Shown: one piece after another, positions 11,570 through 22,302 of the stretch
Layout: every line of letters begins with the position of its first letter
Numbering within the stretch: the first letter of the stretch is position 1
Assembly (NCBI GenBank): GCA_027559495.1
Contig: JAMXSV010000007.1
Coordinates: 1,240,001-1,304,000 of the forward strand
Source of the DNA: Aurifilum marmelostoma
Lineage: Eukaryota; Ascomycota; Sordariomycetes; Diaporthales; Cryphonectriaceae
Direction: 5' to 3'
DNA length: 64,000 bases
The notes under the pieces: model-generated
Database searches by the model: none
Told to the model about the DNA's origin: nothing
Seen by the model: only the letters and a program-made list of their open reading frames with translations
Translations under genes and position numbers: made by a program

Positions 11570-13603
11570 ATTTAATCGTTGGGGTCGTGTTGAGTCGGTA
11601 CAGGGCCAGCCGCTGTGATATCTAATCGGCTAATTTGAGTCTCGATGAGATGCCCCTCAGGTAATACCAGAAGCAGGGAGGACGAAAAGGTGTCAAGTGC
11701 AGTGCAGCGCGCAGCCCCTGCAGCAGCAGCAAGTGACGGTAGTGAGGCCTCAAAATCTCGAGAGTTGACAGGAGTGTTGGGATGGGGCAAAGGTGGCTCG
11801 TCTGTCACGCAGGATGGATTCGAAAAATCGGCTGCGGGGTGGTACTGTAATATTTCTCTGTACGCATATGTCCGAGCAGTGGCTTGCTTGACTGTCGCTC
11901 ACAATCGGGTCGCGTGTTTCATGCACCGATCCCTGGCCCGCCGTGCATCGCTGTGTATGTCGTACTCGATAAAAAGGAATTTCCCCAGCAAGCGAGCTTT
12001 TTACTTTTGCCTGTTCTGTTTGGATCCGTAATTGGCCTTACTGCGAGGGCGGAATAATTACGATATCCTCAGTGGTGGAGAAATTGAAGGTGTAGAACAG
12101 AAGAAACAAAAGTCGGGTTTCTTTCACACTATAAATATGTGGCGGGATGGGATCGGCCTGACAATATATTGGTCGTCATTCGACAGTCTATGCAGAAGAA
12201 ATACTTTTGTAGTGGCGGTACGGGATGGTGTCACCTTTACTTTTGATTAGTTCCCCTCCTCCTTCTACTGCTCATTTGTTTCTCCCCCTTTCTCATTCTC
12301 ATGTCTTAGAGTGAAGCACGCATAGATTTTAGCCAAAGCAAGGGGCCACCCGCCCGGCTTCCTGTTGTTGGGCCCTGCTGCGAGATCGAAATTCCCATCC
12401 ATTGGCCGTAGCAAACAAGGCGGGAAGGGAGGACAGGGCCGGTCGCCGCATGCTGCTTCCCGCAACGGGTGTGGCCTAAATAATGCCGTGATATGTGCGC
12501 GTATCTTGTAGACGTCCTCAAACGCGCCGTGCATGTCTCGAAAAGTCGGGAGGCCTTTGAAGACAATGAAAAGAAGGGGGAAAAAGGGAAAGGGAAAGAA
12601 GAAGAAAGATTTTTTTTTTTTTTTTTGGGGGGTGGGGGAGGGGGACCTGCGGTCGGCGCAGGAAGCGTGTATAAACCGACCGTTCAGACCCTAGACATTG
12701 CTCTCTGGAGGACCTGCGCGTTCTGCAAATGGCGAGGCCCCTGAAAATTTGTTGTGGTGTCCATGGGGAGATTTTGAATGCAAAATCAGCAGAATATACT
12801 AATGTCAACCGCTGCACTCCATCTCTGTACGTTGGGCACTTGTGAATGGTCGTCCTCCACCACTGCAGTGGGATGCGCCCCCCCCCCCCCTCCGCCCCAA
12901 TGACTGACTGGCGTGATTCGTTACCGGTGTTCCCGTCCGAGAGTGAGTGACCTTTGTCAGCTGGGTGAGAATGGGGGGGGACTGCCGTGCCCCCATCAAC
13001 GTCCTTGCTCGTGCTGATCACGTCGGGACCTGCAGGACCACGTCAGATCCAAGATCGCAGGTCTCAAGTCTCCTCTTCCGACCAATCTCTCGACGTCGTA
13101 GCAGAGCGGTGTCGTATCAGAGGAAAGAGGAGTCTGCTGATATCTCCATAAGATTTCAACTCTCAAGATTGCAGTGCCTTTCTTCTTCGTTGCACTTGGA
13201 CGGGTTCGCTGTCGAACTGCCGCAGACGAATAGTCAACCAAAGGAAATGACGACGGTGGTGCTGTGAAACAACCGCTGGATCACGAGGGAAAGAGCAAGT
13301 GGGCGAAGTTGGCCTAAAGCCTGGTACAGCACTGCTGCTGCCTGAATGTAGTTTAACGCCGCATGTCAGTGCCATAGATTAGCTCCTTGGCAGCCGGCAG
13401 CCTTGCCTGGCCGCGATCCCAGCAACCATGTACGCACCCCTGACTTCACCATCAAACAACAACTGAAAACAAAATTCGTGTTGCTGCGAGATCCACGTTG
13501 CACAAACGCCTGAGGACGACCTGCCTTACTCTGCTAATGTCGCTTTCTTGACATTTATATCTTTTCCTCAGCATCACAGCGAGCTCCATGGATTGCCGTC
13601 ATC
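11570..13603. other. Gene-poor spacer
   Basis: About 2 kb upstream of the MIF-like gene. No coding region on either strand is supported. It includes T and A homopolymers (about 12609-12626), a C run near 12881-12890, and a TATA-like CTATAAATATG near 12129. The proximal 300 bases presumably carry the MIF-like promoter. Confidence 0.5.
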
Positions 13604-14671
13604 ATGAGCCAGAGCCACAATTACTCCATAAGCCAGAACGTGTGTCAAGGTGATGGAAAGCAATACAACATTCAAGTCATCCAGTTCTGTGTAGAGCACA
13701 GCCTCGATTTGGAGGAATTCTGTAAAGTCGAGACGTCTTCCATCTCACGTGGGCATCTGCTAATTCAGAGGGCACAGTGATGCAATTTCTCGAGTCTGTG
13801 GCACCAGATTTTCCTTGGTCATGGGGTCCGGTTCAACAAGGCAGCGTTCTAGGTAGAATACAGGCTAGTGATGGTCCCCGCGCTCAGTCTGGTGGGACAC
13901 CCGCCCCGGGAAGTCCTCGATATGAACATGATAGACACCTGTTCGACCTTCACGATCTTCGATACCACGTACCAGAACACCTATGGCATGCCTCGGAAAT
14001 TGAGCCATACGTCATGCTCTCGATGGACCGCGGGGATCGGCAGAAGGTAGACAGGTGGCTGAAGTCCTCCGAGCACCATTTCATGTTTATAAATGGCTGC
14101 AAACAGGATGACGGGTCGGATGACGGATCGACTTGGTCAGCGGATCTCATCTTGGAGATAATGAAGGACATCCGAAGAGCATCAAATACAGGAGACCTGA
14201 AAAACACAACCGGGGTGGCTCATTTCTGTCAGGGGCCCGGGAATGCTGTGCGGGGGAACAGTGCCCGAGAAGGCAATACAGCACCTTCTCGTCCAGATCC
14301 TTGCAGCTCATCAGAGCGTGTTCTCCGACGCCAGTGTGCGCCGGCATGAGGGCTTGACGAAATCATGTCTCGCAGGCGCGGCCGAGAACCCCAAAGAGCT
14401 CTGGGACGTCTTCAGAAGGTGCATTGATCGCGCCGGAATCAGAAAACTCGTCATCATGCTCGATGGTGTCGGCACTCCGTTCCAGCCATTTATTGAAGGC
14501 CTTGAAAAGTTCCTGCGATCCGCTGTGAAAATAGACAAGATCGTGGTCAAGGTCATGATAACCCGGAGGGTGCGTGGCGTGCACAATTACTTCGAGGGCA
14601 TTGACATGGACCGCTCCGAGATCAGGCTGCATGAATTGCCTGCTCCGCTATGGCGGCAGGACGAGGAGTGA
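13604..14671 (+). pseudogene. STAND-like gene fragment without P-loop, frameshifted
   Basis: The main frame starts at ATG 13780 (an upstream exon from ATG 13604, MSQSHNYSISQNVCQ, could be spliced on at 13652/13767). It reads through DRQKVDRWLKSSEHHFMFI and GVAHFCQGPGNAVRG, then leaves frame at a GGGGG run (14252-14256). Removing one G continues with TVPEKAIQHLLVQILAAH, FRRCIDRAGIRKLVIMLDG (Walker B-like) and VVKVMITRRVRGVHNYFEG to TGA 14669-14671 (296 aa from 13780). The order (substrate-facing strand, helices, hydrophobic strand ending in D-G, then a TRR sensor-like motif) fits the NTPase half of fungal STAND proteins. However, the expected GxxGxGK[ST] is absent: FINGCKQDDGSDD stands in its place. 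It may be a single-base consensus error in a real but nucleotide-binding-defective gene, or a relic. Confidence 0.5.
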
Positions 14672-15286
14672 ACACTTAAGGCCAGTGTTTGACGCTCTCA
14701 AGACATCCTTTGCCGGCATCACTGCAGGCGGCTCATTTATAGCCCACTACCTACGGACCCGTCGCACCTAGAATGGCTGAATGGGTAGCTAAGGGTATGG
14801 TGCCTACCTCTCCTCCTCAGGTGCGATACACAATGTTTTCATTCCTTCGGAAAACTCGGCAAGCAGCTTCTCCGCAGGCTCTTGCTCAGGTAACGGGACA
14901 GTGTACTGAGTGGAAAGAGGGCGGGCAGTCCTGTGTGCCGACTCTCGGGCGAGAACGGCAGCCGTGGCGGAACGTGTAGCAAAGCCTTCTTGGGACAAAT
15001 GCTCTCGAGAGTGAGCCTGGACCCAATTTGAGAGGTAGAAATCTCGGTGAAATCGACAAGATGAGAAGAGAAAGGACAGGTCATATATGGTATATACTGG
15101 ATATGGGATGAGGCGGGCAGAGAGGCACTATATATATTTGGTAGCTGGCAATTTGGCTAGGTAACAACAAAGCATCAAGCCACAGCGAGATGCATTTTAT
15201 GAACGACTTTTTTTTTCTTTTTTTAATGAAAAGGAGAAAGAGAGAAAGACAACACAAACAAGAAAAGAGCTCCGGGTCCTGCGCAT
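14672..15286. other. Convergent spacer
   Basis: This lies between the STAND-like fragment (plus) and the AAA ATPase (minus). It has TATATA-type A+T-rich patches near 15088-15140 and an A/T run near 15209-15225, which could serve as the AAA gene 3' UTR. No gene is supported. Confidence 0.5.
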
Positions 15287-17896
15287 TCACCACTGATCAC
15301 TCCATTCACTCGAAGTCTCCAAACGGGCCAAGTAGTCCTTGAATTCTTTCCCTAATCTCAACACTGATTTGATATGGTTCGAATCCAATTTGTTACCACT
15401 ATTATTGTCGGTCCCATGAGCGCGGAATAAGGCGGCAGTCAAGCAGTTCCTAATCTGGCGCCCGTTCATATGAATATAGGCCCCGCCGTCTAACGTTAGA
15501 AGCCCATTGTTTATGAAGTCGATGAGTGACACCCTGTCAGAGCGCTCGAGACCTGGGAGGCTTTTGATAAATGTCTCCCAGACAATCTTCTGCACATCAA
15601 ACGAGAACTCGGGATAGCTCAGCGACATGTTCAGGCGTGACTGAACAGCTGTGTCGATGCCAAGCCGCAGCCAGGTACATGTTATGAAGACGAGCCCCTT
15701 AGAATGATCCAGGTGACGAAGAAAAAATGGAGGACAAAGCGTGATGAGTGACTGTCCAGTTGTTGTGGCGTTTCGCGATCAACGTCTCGGCGTGGTCAAG
15801 TAAGAGAATGGCCTTCCAGTTGGCAGCCCTAAGGAAGGCCTCCTCAAGTCGTTGGCTGAGTACGTCCGGTTCCATGCTTAGATCACCAAATGTAACCGTG
15901 TAGAGAGGCACTTTATATTTCTCGGAAAGGCATTCTTGTCAACAGGTCAGCTCGAGGAAACATAATGTGAGTGGATGCAACAAGAGGATAGACTGTGCCC
16001 AGAGAGAGAGGAAAAGAAATCAAAAAAAAGGAAAAAGAGGACGCGACTTACCTGCTGTCAAGGTTTTGCCCGTCCCAGGCTGGCCATAGAGAAGGATTCT
16101 GAGATTCCGAGATGATCGAGAGGTAACCTCGGAGCCAACTTGTCCATATCTGTCATGTGCTCGCATTACATCTTCTAAGAAGTTTCTATTGTCCGGCTCC
16201 AGCCATAGCTTGTCGAGGGCCCCCTCGTGACGCATGACCTTCTCGAGATGCTTCGGCTGCACCATTTTCCAAGTCATGTGCCTCAGGGAGAAAGCCCAGA
16301 TCTTTGAAGGGCAGAAGATCAGCCGATCAGTCATAATGTTTCCGTCAATTTCTGCTGGGTCCTCATCAACACATGTATCAGGATCATGCGGGCTTCCTTC
16401 TGGGTGAGGACTGAGATCCAGGCTCTTCCCCAGACAACCGCGACACTCATAATCACGAATACGAGAAAGACCTCGCCCGCTGTCCCACTCGTGTTTGCTG
16501 GACGTCGCGTAGTCGACGACGACTTTCACCGGTTCCTAATGAGGGGTGATCAGCCTTGACCATTTCGTAATGCGAAGTATGCTGGTTCTGTGAATTTTCC
16601 TCCCCCGGGAGGGCGGGTGGGGTGTCACTAGCATCTCATACATTTTGCGACGCTTGGGGCCACGCATCTCCTACGTATTTCTCGTAGAATGGCTCGAATC
16701 CGTAGCTCCAGTACTTTGCACCTCGTTTGGAGAGTTTCTCGAGGAGGTGGTCTTTGCCTGGGACATACTCAACAGGTATGATCTCAAGGGAGTCGATCAA
16801 TCGTTCAGAAGAAAACGGACGTATGCACAGCACCTCAAGCTGTGGAACTAGCCATTCCCCTGACTTGTCAAAGTCAAGGTAATAGCAGTTCAGCTGAAAG
16901 TCTCCCCGCTCCGAGAGCCTGCTGTGCTCGACCGTGCTGATCTTGTACGCTCTCCACCCACCGTCGTCCTTGGTAAGTACCGTAGTTTTTGGGGTGTATA
17001 GGAGCCATAGATCCTGGAACGCGATACTTTTACAGGTATTGTTTTCAATCTCGATAGCCTTGTCCCAAATACTAGAGTGCTCTTCTCGCACGAAGTCCAG
17101 CAATTTCCGAGCGTGTTGTTGAGCCATGCCTTGGCCTAGGGATAGCAACTTCCTGCGGTTCTGGAAGACCCATTCGTATGGCTCATGGAGACTTATTGGA
17201 GTTGGAGGGAGGTCAGATATATTGACGACAGATCCGCTCATTACATTCAGCAGTAAAGGAGAGAGGATTCGTAAGGTGCTCGTCGGGCCCTGGACGATTT
17301 TCTTGAGTACTGGTTCGCCGGTTCCGGGACTTCGCACGACGCTCTCATCGAACCCGCATTCTCTAATAGACTGCGCAAAGCTGCCAGTTAGGCTGGTTTT
17401 GCCATGGGGAAAGGCCTGATTGTGTCAAATTCCGAGAGCTCACCTCGTGTTCCTCACTCTCCAGACCAACATCCTGTTGACAAACTTCGCTGCTCGCATC
17501 AAGCCCAGCTGGTATTTGAGAGGAGCTCGATGGAGTCCCGTTGCTAGGCGTGGAACTGTCTCTCATACGACCCTGGCCGGCCTTGAGGGTGGTATCAGAG
17601 TATTGTTTGTCGGGTGAAGGGACACTTGAGGACTTCGGTTCTTTCTTTTTAGGTGAGACATGTGATGGCTTCGAGCCACCGCCTTGCCCTTGGGTCGCAG
17701 TGGGCGTACCTAACTCCGCCACGCTGGCATACTTCAGTGAATTCAGTGGACCATGATTGTCGTTGGCGAGACTGTGCAGTGCCCGTGGATCTTGATCCGG
17801 ACTTTTGGTGACCAAGAGCATCTGCCCGGTGGGTATGGTTGGGATGTTCGCAGTAGCCGCTTTCCCCTTTCCTGGTTTTGCTTGTGACAGCCCCAT
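15287..17896 (-). CDS. AAA ATPase (DUF7025-type fungal family) with degenerate Walker B, apparent +1 frameshift
   Basis: Four exons on the minus strand: 17896-17444, 17370-16642, 16535-16052 and 15934-15287 (770 aa after correction). Residues 1-150 are a Pro/Ser/Lys-rich tail. Exon 2 and early exon 3 carry the DUF7025-like region (VNISDLPPTPISLHEPYEWVF, then DKSGEWLVPQLEVL). The AAA core has an intact Walker A GQPGTGKT (545-552) but LLLDHAE (about 599-605) where LLLDEAD is usual, so the catalytic Glu is His603. The sensor-1 segment reads ITCTWLRLG instead of a TTNR type. An arginine-finger-like TAVQSR follows. In the A6 run at 15722-15727 (T6 on the coding strand) one base is surplus: without it the frame reads SSIFLRHLDHSKGLVFIT into the C-terminal exon, and with it translation stops near 15700. 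All splice phases otherwise agree. It may be an ATP-binding, hydrolysis-poor protein. Confidence 0.75.
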
Positions 17897-20086
17897 TCTG
17901 TTGTTGTTTGCTTGCAGCACCTTTCTGCTTGCGTTTCTTCTATTGTATTCTTCTTTTCGGTTTCACTCTGGTATGAGACAGCAGAAATCGACGGCTGTGA
18001 TGCGAGACTAAGGAGTGTCTTGGGTTCAGAACAGCTTACCATAATCACACTCGCATCTGGAAGAGAGAAAGGCCCCCTTCGATTTCGCCCTCCATGGGCC
18101 AGTTGGCTGAACAGTCCCGCAGCGAACCAGAGTTTGCAGCATATTTTTTGTCACAACCCCGCCCCCCCCCCCCCCACCAACGCCCTCACGGTCACCGCCT
18201 GGCCACCATGGCGACCACCACACCCTACTTAGATCGGTCCTCAGCCCACATACAGCGCAACGTGCAGAGTGGTTCTGGATGTCGACGGCGTACATGGTCC
18301 ACTCACTACCCTCCATCACCATCACCAACGCCGGGCAGGCTTGTCTCTGACCACAGTGGCGACCACCACACCCTGGACAGATCGGTCCTTTGCCCATATA
18401 CAGTGCAGCGTCGAGAGGGGTGCTGAATGTCGACAGCATTCGTGATCCACTCGCCGCCCTCCTTGCAGACAGACTATCAACGCCGTAAGCCAAAGGAGAC
18501 CGAATGGAGCAGCTCTAGAAGCCCGTTGGGTTGAATCTGCATTTCTCGACACCATGACGATGTTGCCTCCTTGTTGATGTGACTCCACTCCGTCTTATCC
18601 GGAACATCCATTTGCAGAGGGCTTAAGTTGCGTGCTCAGCAGCCACATTGCCTTGTCAGAAGGAGGCATCATGGGATGGGCCTGCCTTGGATCAGCCGGA
18701 CACATCTTGCATCGACCAAGCTCCTCGAATCAGCGGACGCAAGCAAGCTCTTGGGAGCCCGTCCCGTCGGCCCTTTTGGCCCTCCATTTCGACCTGACCC
18801 ACCCTATTCATCGCTGCGAGCCCAATCCACGACTGGGGCTTGATGATAAGGAAGAGACAAAACATGTTGCCACTGCTGATCTCGTGGGTGGTTTTCTGTA
18901 CCTTGTTCAACAACATGGTGATGAAATACACCTTCAGTGGATGCTCAAGATGGATTCGATTGACGCCAACATCCCTGGTAGACAACAAGGGCCTTCAGGA
19001 GGGGCAAAGGTAACCACCTCGCAAGGAGGGACTCGAAAGTACTGCCCATCATGACAGTGTCGAAGAATACCTTGAAAGGTGACGCTGTAGGACCCTCACT
19101 CTGACTATGGTCAGCATTACTGCAGCAATATTGCCTCATAAGTAAGGAGTGAGTGAGCACGTACCATGTGAGGATGAGCTATCGAGGCCAGAACATGTGT
19201 GAAGCAGGGAGAGAACGGGAGTCCAGATGCAGACGATCATAGCACTAGAGCATGACCGAGCTGAGACAGACATGAGGCCCCCGCGGATTGGAGGGGTTTC
19301 CACGCAGGTTATACTGTCCCGTTGCTGTGCGAAATGACGGTAAACACTTGGATTACTGGTAATAGAGGCAAGAAGAATAGCAGGAACTATTCTTGTGATT
19401 GACGACGAAGGAGCAATCATCCTCCGGTGCTGGTTCTGAAGATTGCTCGAAAGAACCGTTGATCCTGGTGGTTGCTCCTTCCAGTGCCCACTGCTCCGAA
19501 GTTGTGGGTGGCAGGCGCTGAGGTAGGTGCTAAGCACCCTAGCTGCGCACCTTTACACTGCGTACAGTAGTAATGCACAGGCGCCCGTGCCGCGTGTTCT
19601 GTGGGCCGCAGCTACGCCCGAGGGAATAAGCAACGGTGTGCTGTGGTAATGCCACGTCCTCCCCTGTAATACTTAATTGCGTCGCTGTACAGTACATCCT
19701 GCCCAACGTACTTCTTAGTACTGTAGTGCTTCTATTTCGCAAGACCATACCACAGACACGGAACGCCTCCTAGGTAGCTGAGAATATTTGCTTCTGAAAA
19801 AGAAAAAAAATTCTCAGCACTCGATCTTGTTTTTTTGTGAGACGCCTTACCCTCCTAAAAGGTTATTGGTCTATGACCGCTGTCTAGCTCTGGATGATGT
19901 GTTGTACTTTCACTTCGGGTTCTCTGACGCGCCCTTCCGCATGGACGTGATTCTGTCTGTTGATTATTGCAATGACCTTCGGCATCAATCCATCTGGTAC
20001 CCAAGTAACTCGGAAAATCCTCAATACGATCACCGAGCGACCTGCTCATCTTCACCATAACTCCTCATATTCACCATACAGTATCT
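17897..20086. other. Spacer with tandem repeat; no gene seen
   Basis: It contains the 148-bp tandem repeat (listed separately), a C14-type run near 18161-18175, and an A/G run at about 19797-19810. Frames on both strands are open only over low-complexity or repeat sequence. Confidence 0.5.
18178..18477. repeat. Tandem repeat, two diverged units of about 148-152 bp
   Basis: Unit 1 starts CAACGCC at 18178 and unit 2 starts CAACGCC at 18326; another CAACGCC at 18478 marks the next boundary. Internal landmarks recur with the same offset of 148: GCGACCACCACACCCT (18211, 18359), GATCGGTCCT (18232, 18380) and GTCGAC (18281, 18429). The units are clearly diverged between landmarks. The period is not a multiple of three, so it is not a protein repeat. 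Confidence 0.85.
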
Positions 20087-20864
20087 ATGGCAAGCAACGA
20101 ACCCGCCCCATCAGTTGTCAATCATAAGCTGCGAGTCTGTGCACTGACTGGTTTGACTCCTTGTGCCCTTCCAGGATGCAATCGGCTCCGCTGCAGCCAT
20201 CGCCCAGCTGCTCGGGGAAGCCATCAAACTGTGGCAGCTGGTCTCACGGGCGCGCCGGGCGGTGCGTACAGCACCTGAGGTGCATGCCAACACGGCCAGC
20301 CTGCTGTCCACCCTCCTCGAGTCGATGCACCTCGTCGAGGGCGAGCCGATCCTACAGGACCCTGGTATCGACCAGATTCTCAAGCATATATATGCTGTCG
20401 CGGGAGAGCTCAATCATATACTAGAGAGTATGGAGGCACGGCAGCGCAGGAGCACGCTACGGCAGAGTCTATATGCACTAGGCCGCAGAGAGGCAGACGA
20501 GGATCATCTGGAAGACGTCCTGAGACGGCTCTACGGGGCTCGGGGTGATTTGCTCCTCAGAATAAATGTGCTACAGGTGGGCATGGTGGGAAAGATGGTG
20601 CAGAAGTCTGAGGTGAGAGTGCACACCGCGACCACGGAGACAAGCTGTGGTGCAAAGGAGAATCCCCACCATTGCCTCGTGCTCGAGGATAACGAGACGT
20701 GGGATCAGGCAGACCAGGTGAACTGCATCGTTGGGCTGGAAGGCTCAGCAAAATCGACCACGGCAAAAATGACAGGCAACAGAGGTCTGGGGAACAGTCG
20801 CCAGAAGAATTTCATCCTGGGCGGGACCGTTTCACTCAGCATGCTCATACATATGACTGACTGA
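20087..20864 (+). CDS. SesA-like helical N-terminal domain protein, stand-alone
   Basis: The frame is open from about 20163 to a TGA at 20862-20864. The nearest in-frame context begins DAIGSAAAIAQLLGEAIKLW, so the true start may lie on a short upstream exon (ATG 20087, MASNEPAPS) spliced at the acceptor TTCCAG just before DAIG. The N-terminal 130 residues resemble the SesA-type helical domain found at the N-terminus of NACHT/P-loop NTPases (AIAQLLGEAIKLWQLVSRARRA, ILKHIYAVAGELNHILESM). SesA domains are death-fold-like effector modules of fungal NLRs, and solitary copies often sit next to an NLR that activates them. Here no NACHT follows; the C-terminal 100 residues (to FILGGTVSLSMLIHMTD) are unrecognised and may come from decayed sequence. 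It could be a truncated NLR remnant. Confidence 0.5.
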
Positions 20865-21577
20865 CTGATTGGATTCTTCCCATTGTCGATGACAGTCATT
20901 CACTTAGCCGGTACAAAATTCACGAGTCTTGTCTTCTCTGAGCCAAGCCTGTACAGCGGTGTCTTGCATCTATGAAGCCTTCACAGCAACAGCCTGCAGT
21001 CGCTTCATCCTTTGTGCTTATCTGCTTGCAGTTCATCAAGGGCCACACACGGCGAGGTGGCAAACATTCTCTCAATACACAGAGTGATTCTCAGTTTGCA
21101 CCAGTTTCGACCTGGCGCGGATCGGCACCACATTTCCCCCACGGTTCAGACCGGTTCTGCCTACTTCTTCGTCCAATCGTCGCCAAGATTGCGACACCAT
21201 CATTACACCCCCTCCCCAGCCCCGCCAACATCTCCCCATTCGAAACCGGTCGATTGCTCCTGATTTGGGTATGGTTGGCAAGCTGTGCATATATGCGAAC
21301 CAATGATGCCTCTCACAAATCGAACTTACATGGTGCTCGGCCGCATATGATGAGTCCGAGAGAAAGAGTCGGGGGGATCTTCACAAATGGAATCCTAGCA
21401 AGGGAGAGGTGGGAATGTGTCACAACTGCACATCTATAAATGCCAGTCTGCCTTGCCGATGGGTATGGACAGCCTCCATCTCTAGCCTTCCTCCTCTCCG
21501 AGACAAAGGCAACATATTCTCTGTAGCAAGTTTTTTCCACATCGCCGTGCGACCAAGGCAGATCCCGAGCATCCACC
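20865..21577. other. Spacer, nothing recognised
   Basis: About 0.7 kb between the SesA-like gene and the next small gene. No frame reads like protein; it may contain the promoter for the 21578 gene. Confidence 0.5.
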
Positions 21578-22302
21578 ATGTCTCTTTCGCCCGTCCGCTT
21601 CCAGAAAAGTAAGTACCTTTTCAGAGATCTTGTCATGCCACCATTATTATCTGTAAGTGCCAGATGACAAACAGCCAGCTCTGCTACTGTAGGGTCTTCG
21701 CCGACTAGTGCCTCTACAGAGGTGCTCGTCAAAGAGGACGATACCGTGGCTAGCCTCACGGAGGCGATCTCCAAACAGTTCCAATTTCCAGGCACCGTCA
21801 AGCTTCAGTTTCCCGGCATAATCAGCCAGCTTCGTGACGATGTGCCGGTGCTGCCACACTGCGGTCGTGAGAAGGTGCTGCTAGTCAACGTTGAGATAAT
21901 CAACTACGACTCGAATCATCAGCAGCGGTCTCAGCAGCGAGCCGGGACGCCGGCGCCCAGAGACACGCAGAAGCACGAATTCTCCATTTGTACGTGAATC
22001 GAGCCTGGTCTAGGGTCAACGTCATACTGATTTTTGTGCATGACTATCTAGCCAATATTATCACTTGTGACAAAGCGACTGGTGAGAACTGGATCGCAGG
22101 TCTCGAGGTATCGCCGCGAGCAGTCTCAGCGCACATCAAGGACTGCAAGGCCATGAATGAGGCGATTCAGAATAACTTCATTGGGGCTAAAGATCAGTTT
22201 GACGCCATGCTTGCCCATAAAGAGGCAAAATGTCCGGCTGAGAAGGCAGAGGACGCTGGTGTCTGGGGCTGGGTGCGAGCTCTGATATTCAAACTGGCAT
22301 AG
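21578..22302 (+). CDS. Small protein of unknown function, possible beta-grasp N-terminus
   Basis: Three exons: 21578-21608, 21693-21989 and 22052-22302 (192 aa). Donors are GTAAGT and GTACGT, acceptors CTGTAG and ATCTAG, with a CTAC/CTAT branch-like site, and phases match throughout. The start MSLSPVRFQK has a good context (CACCATGT). Residues about 20-85 (EVLVKEDDTVASLTEAISKQF, VKLQFPGI, VLPHCGREKVLLVNVEI) read like a ubiquitin-like beta-grasp: alternating strands around one helix. Then comes a Gln/Arg-rich linker, an acidic/lysine-rich helix (KDCKAMNEAIQNNFIGAKDQF) and a hydrophobic Trp-rich end, GVWGWVRALIFKLA. No family is recognised. It lies downstream of the SesA-like gene on the same strand, so a functional pairing is possible but not shown. 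Confidence 0.6.

Noticed and set aside
15374..15386. GGTTCGAATCC, like a tRNA B box
   Set aside because: No A box at the right distance and no cloverleaf; it lies in the last exon of the AAA gene.
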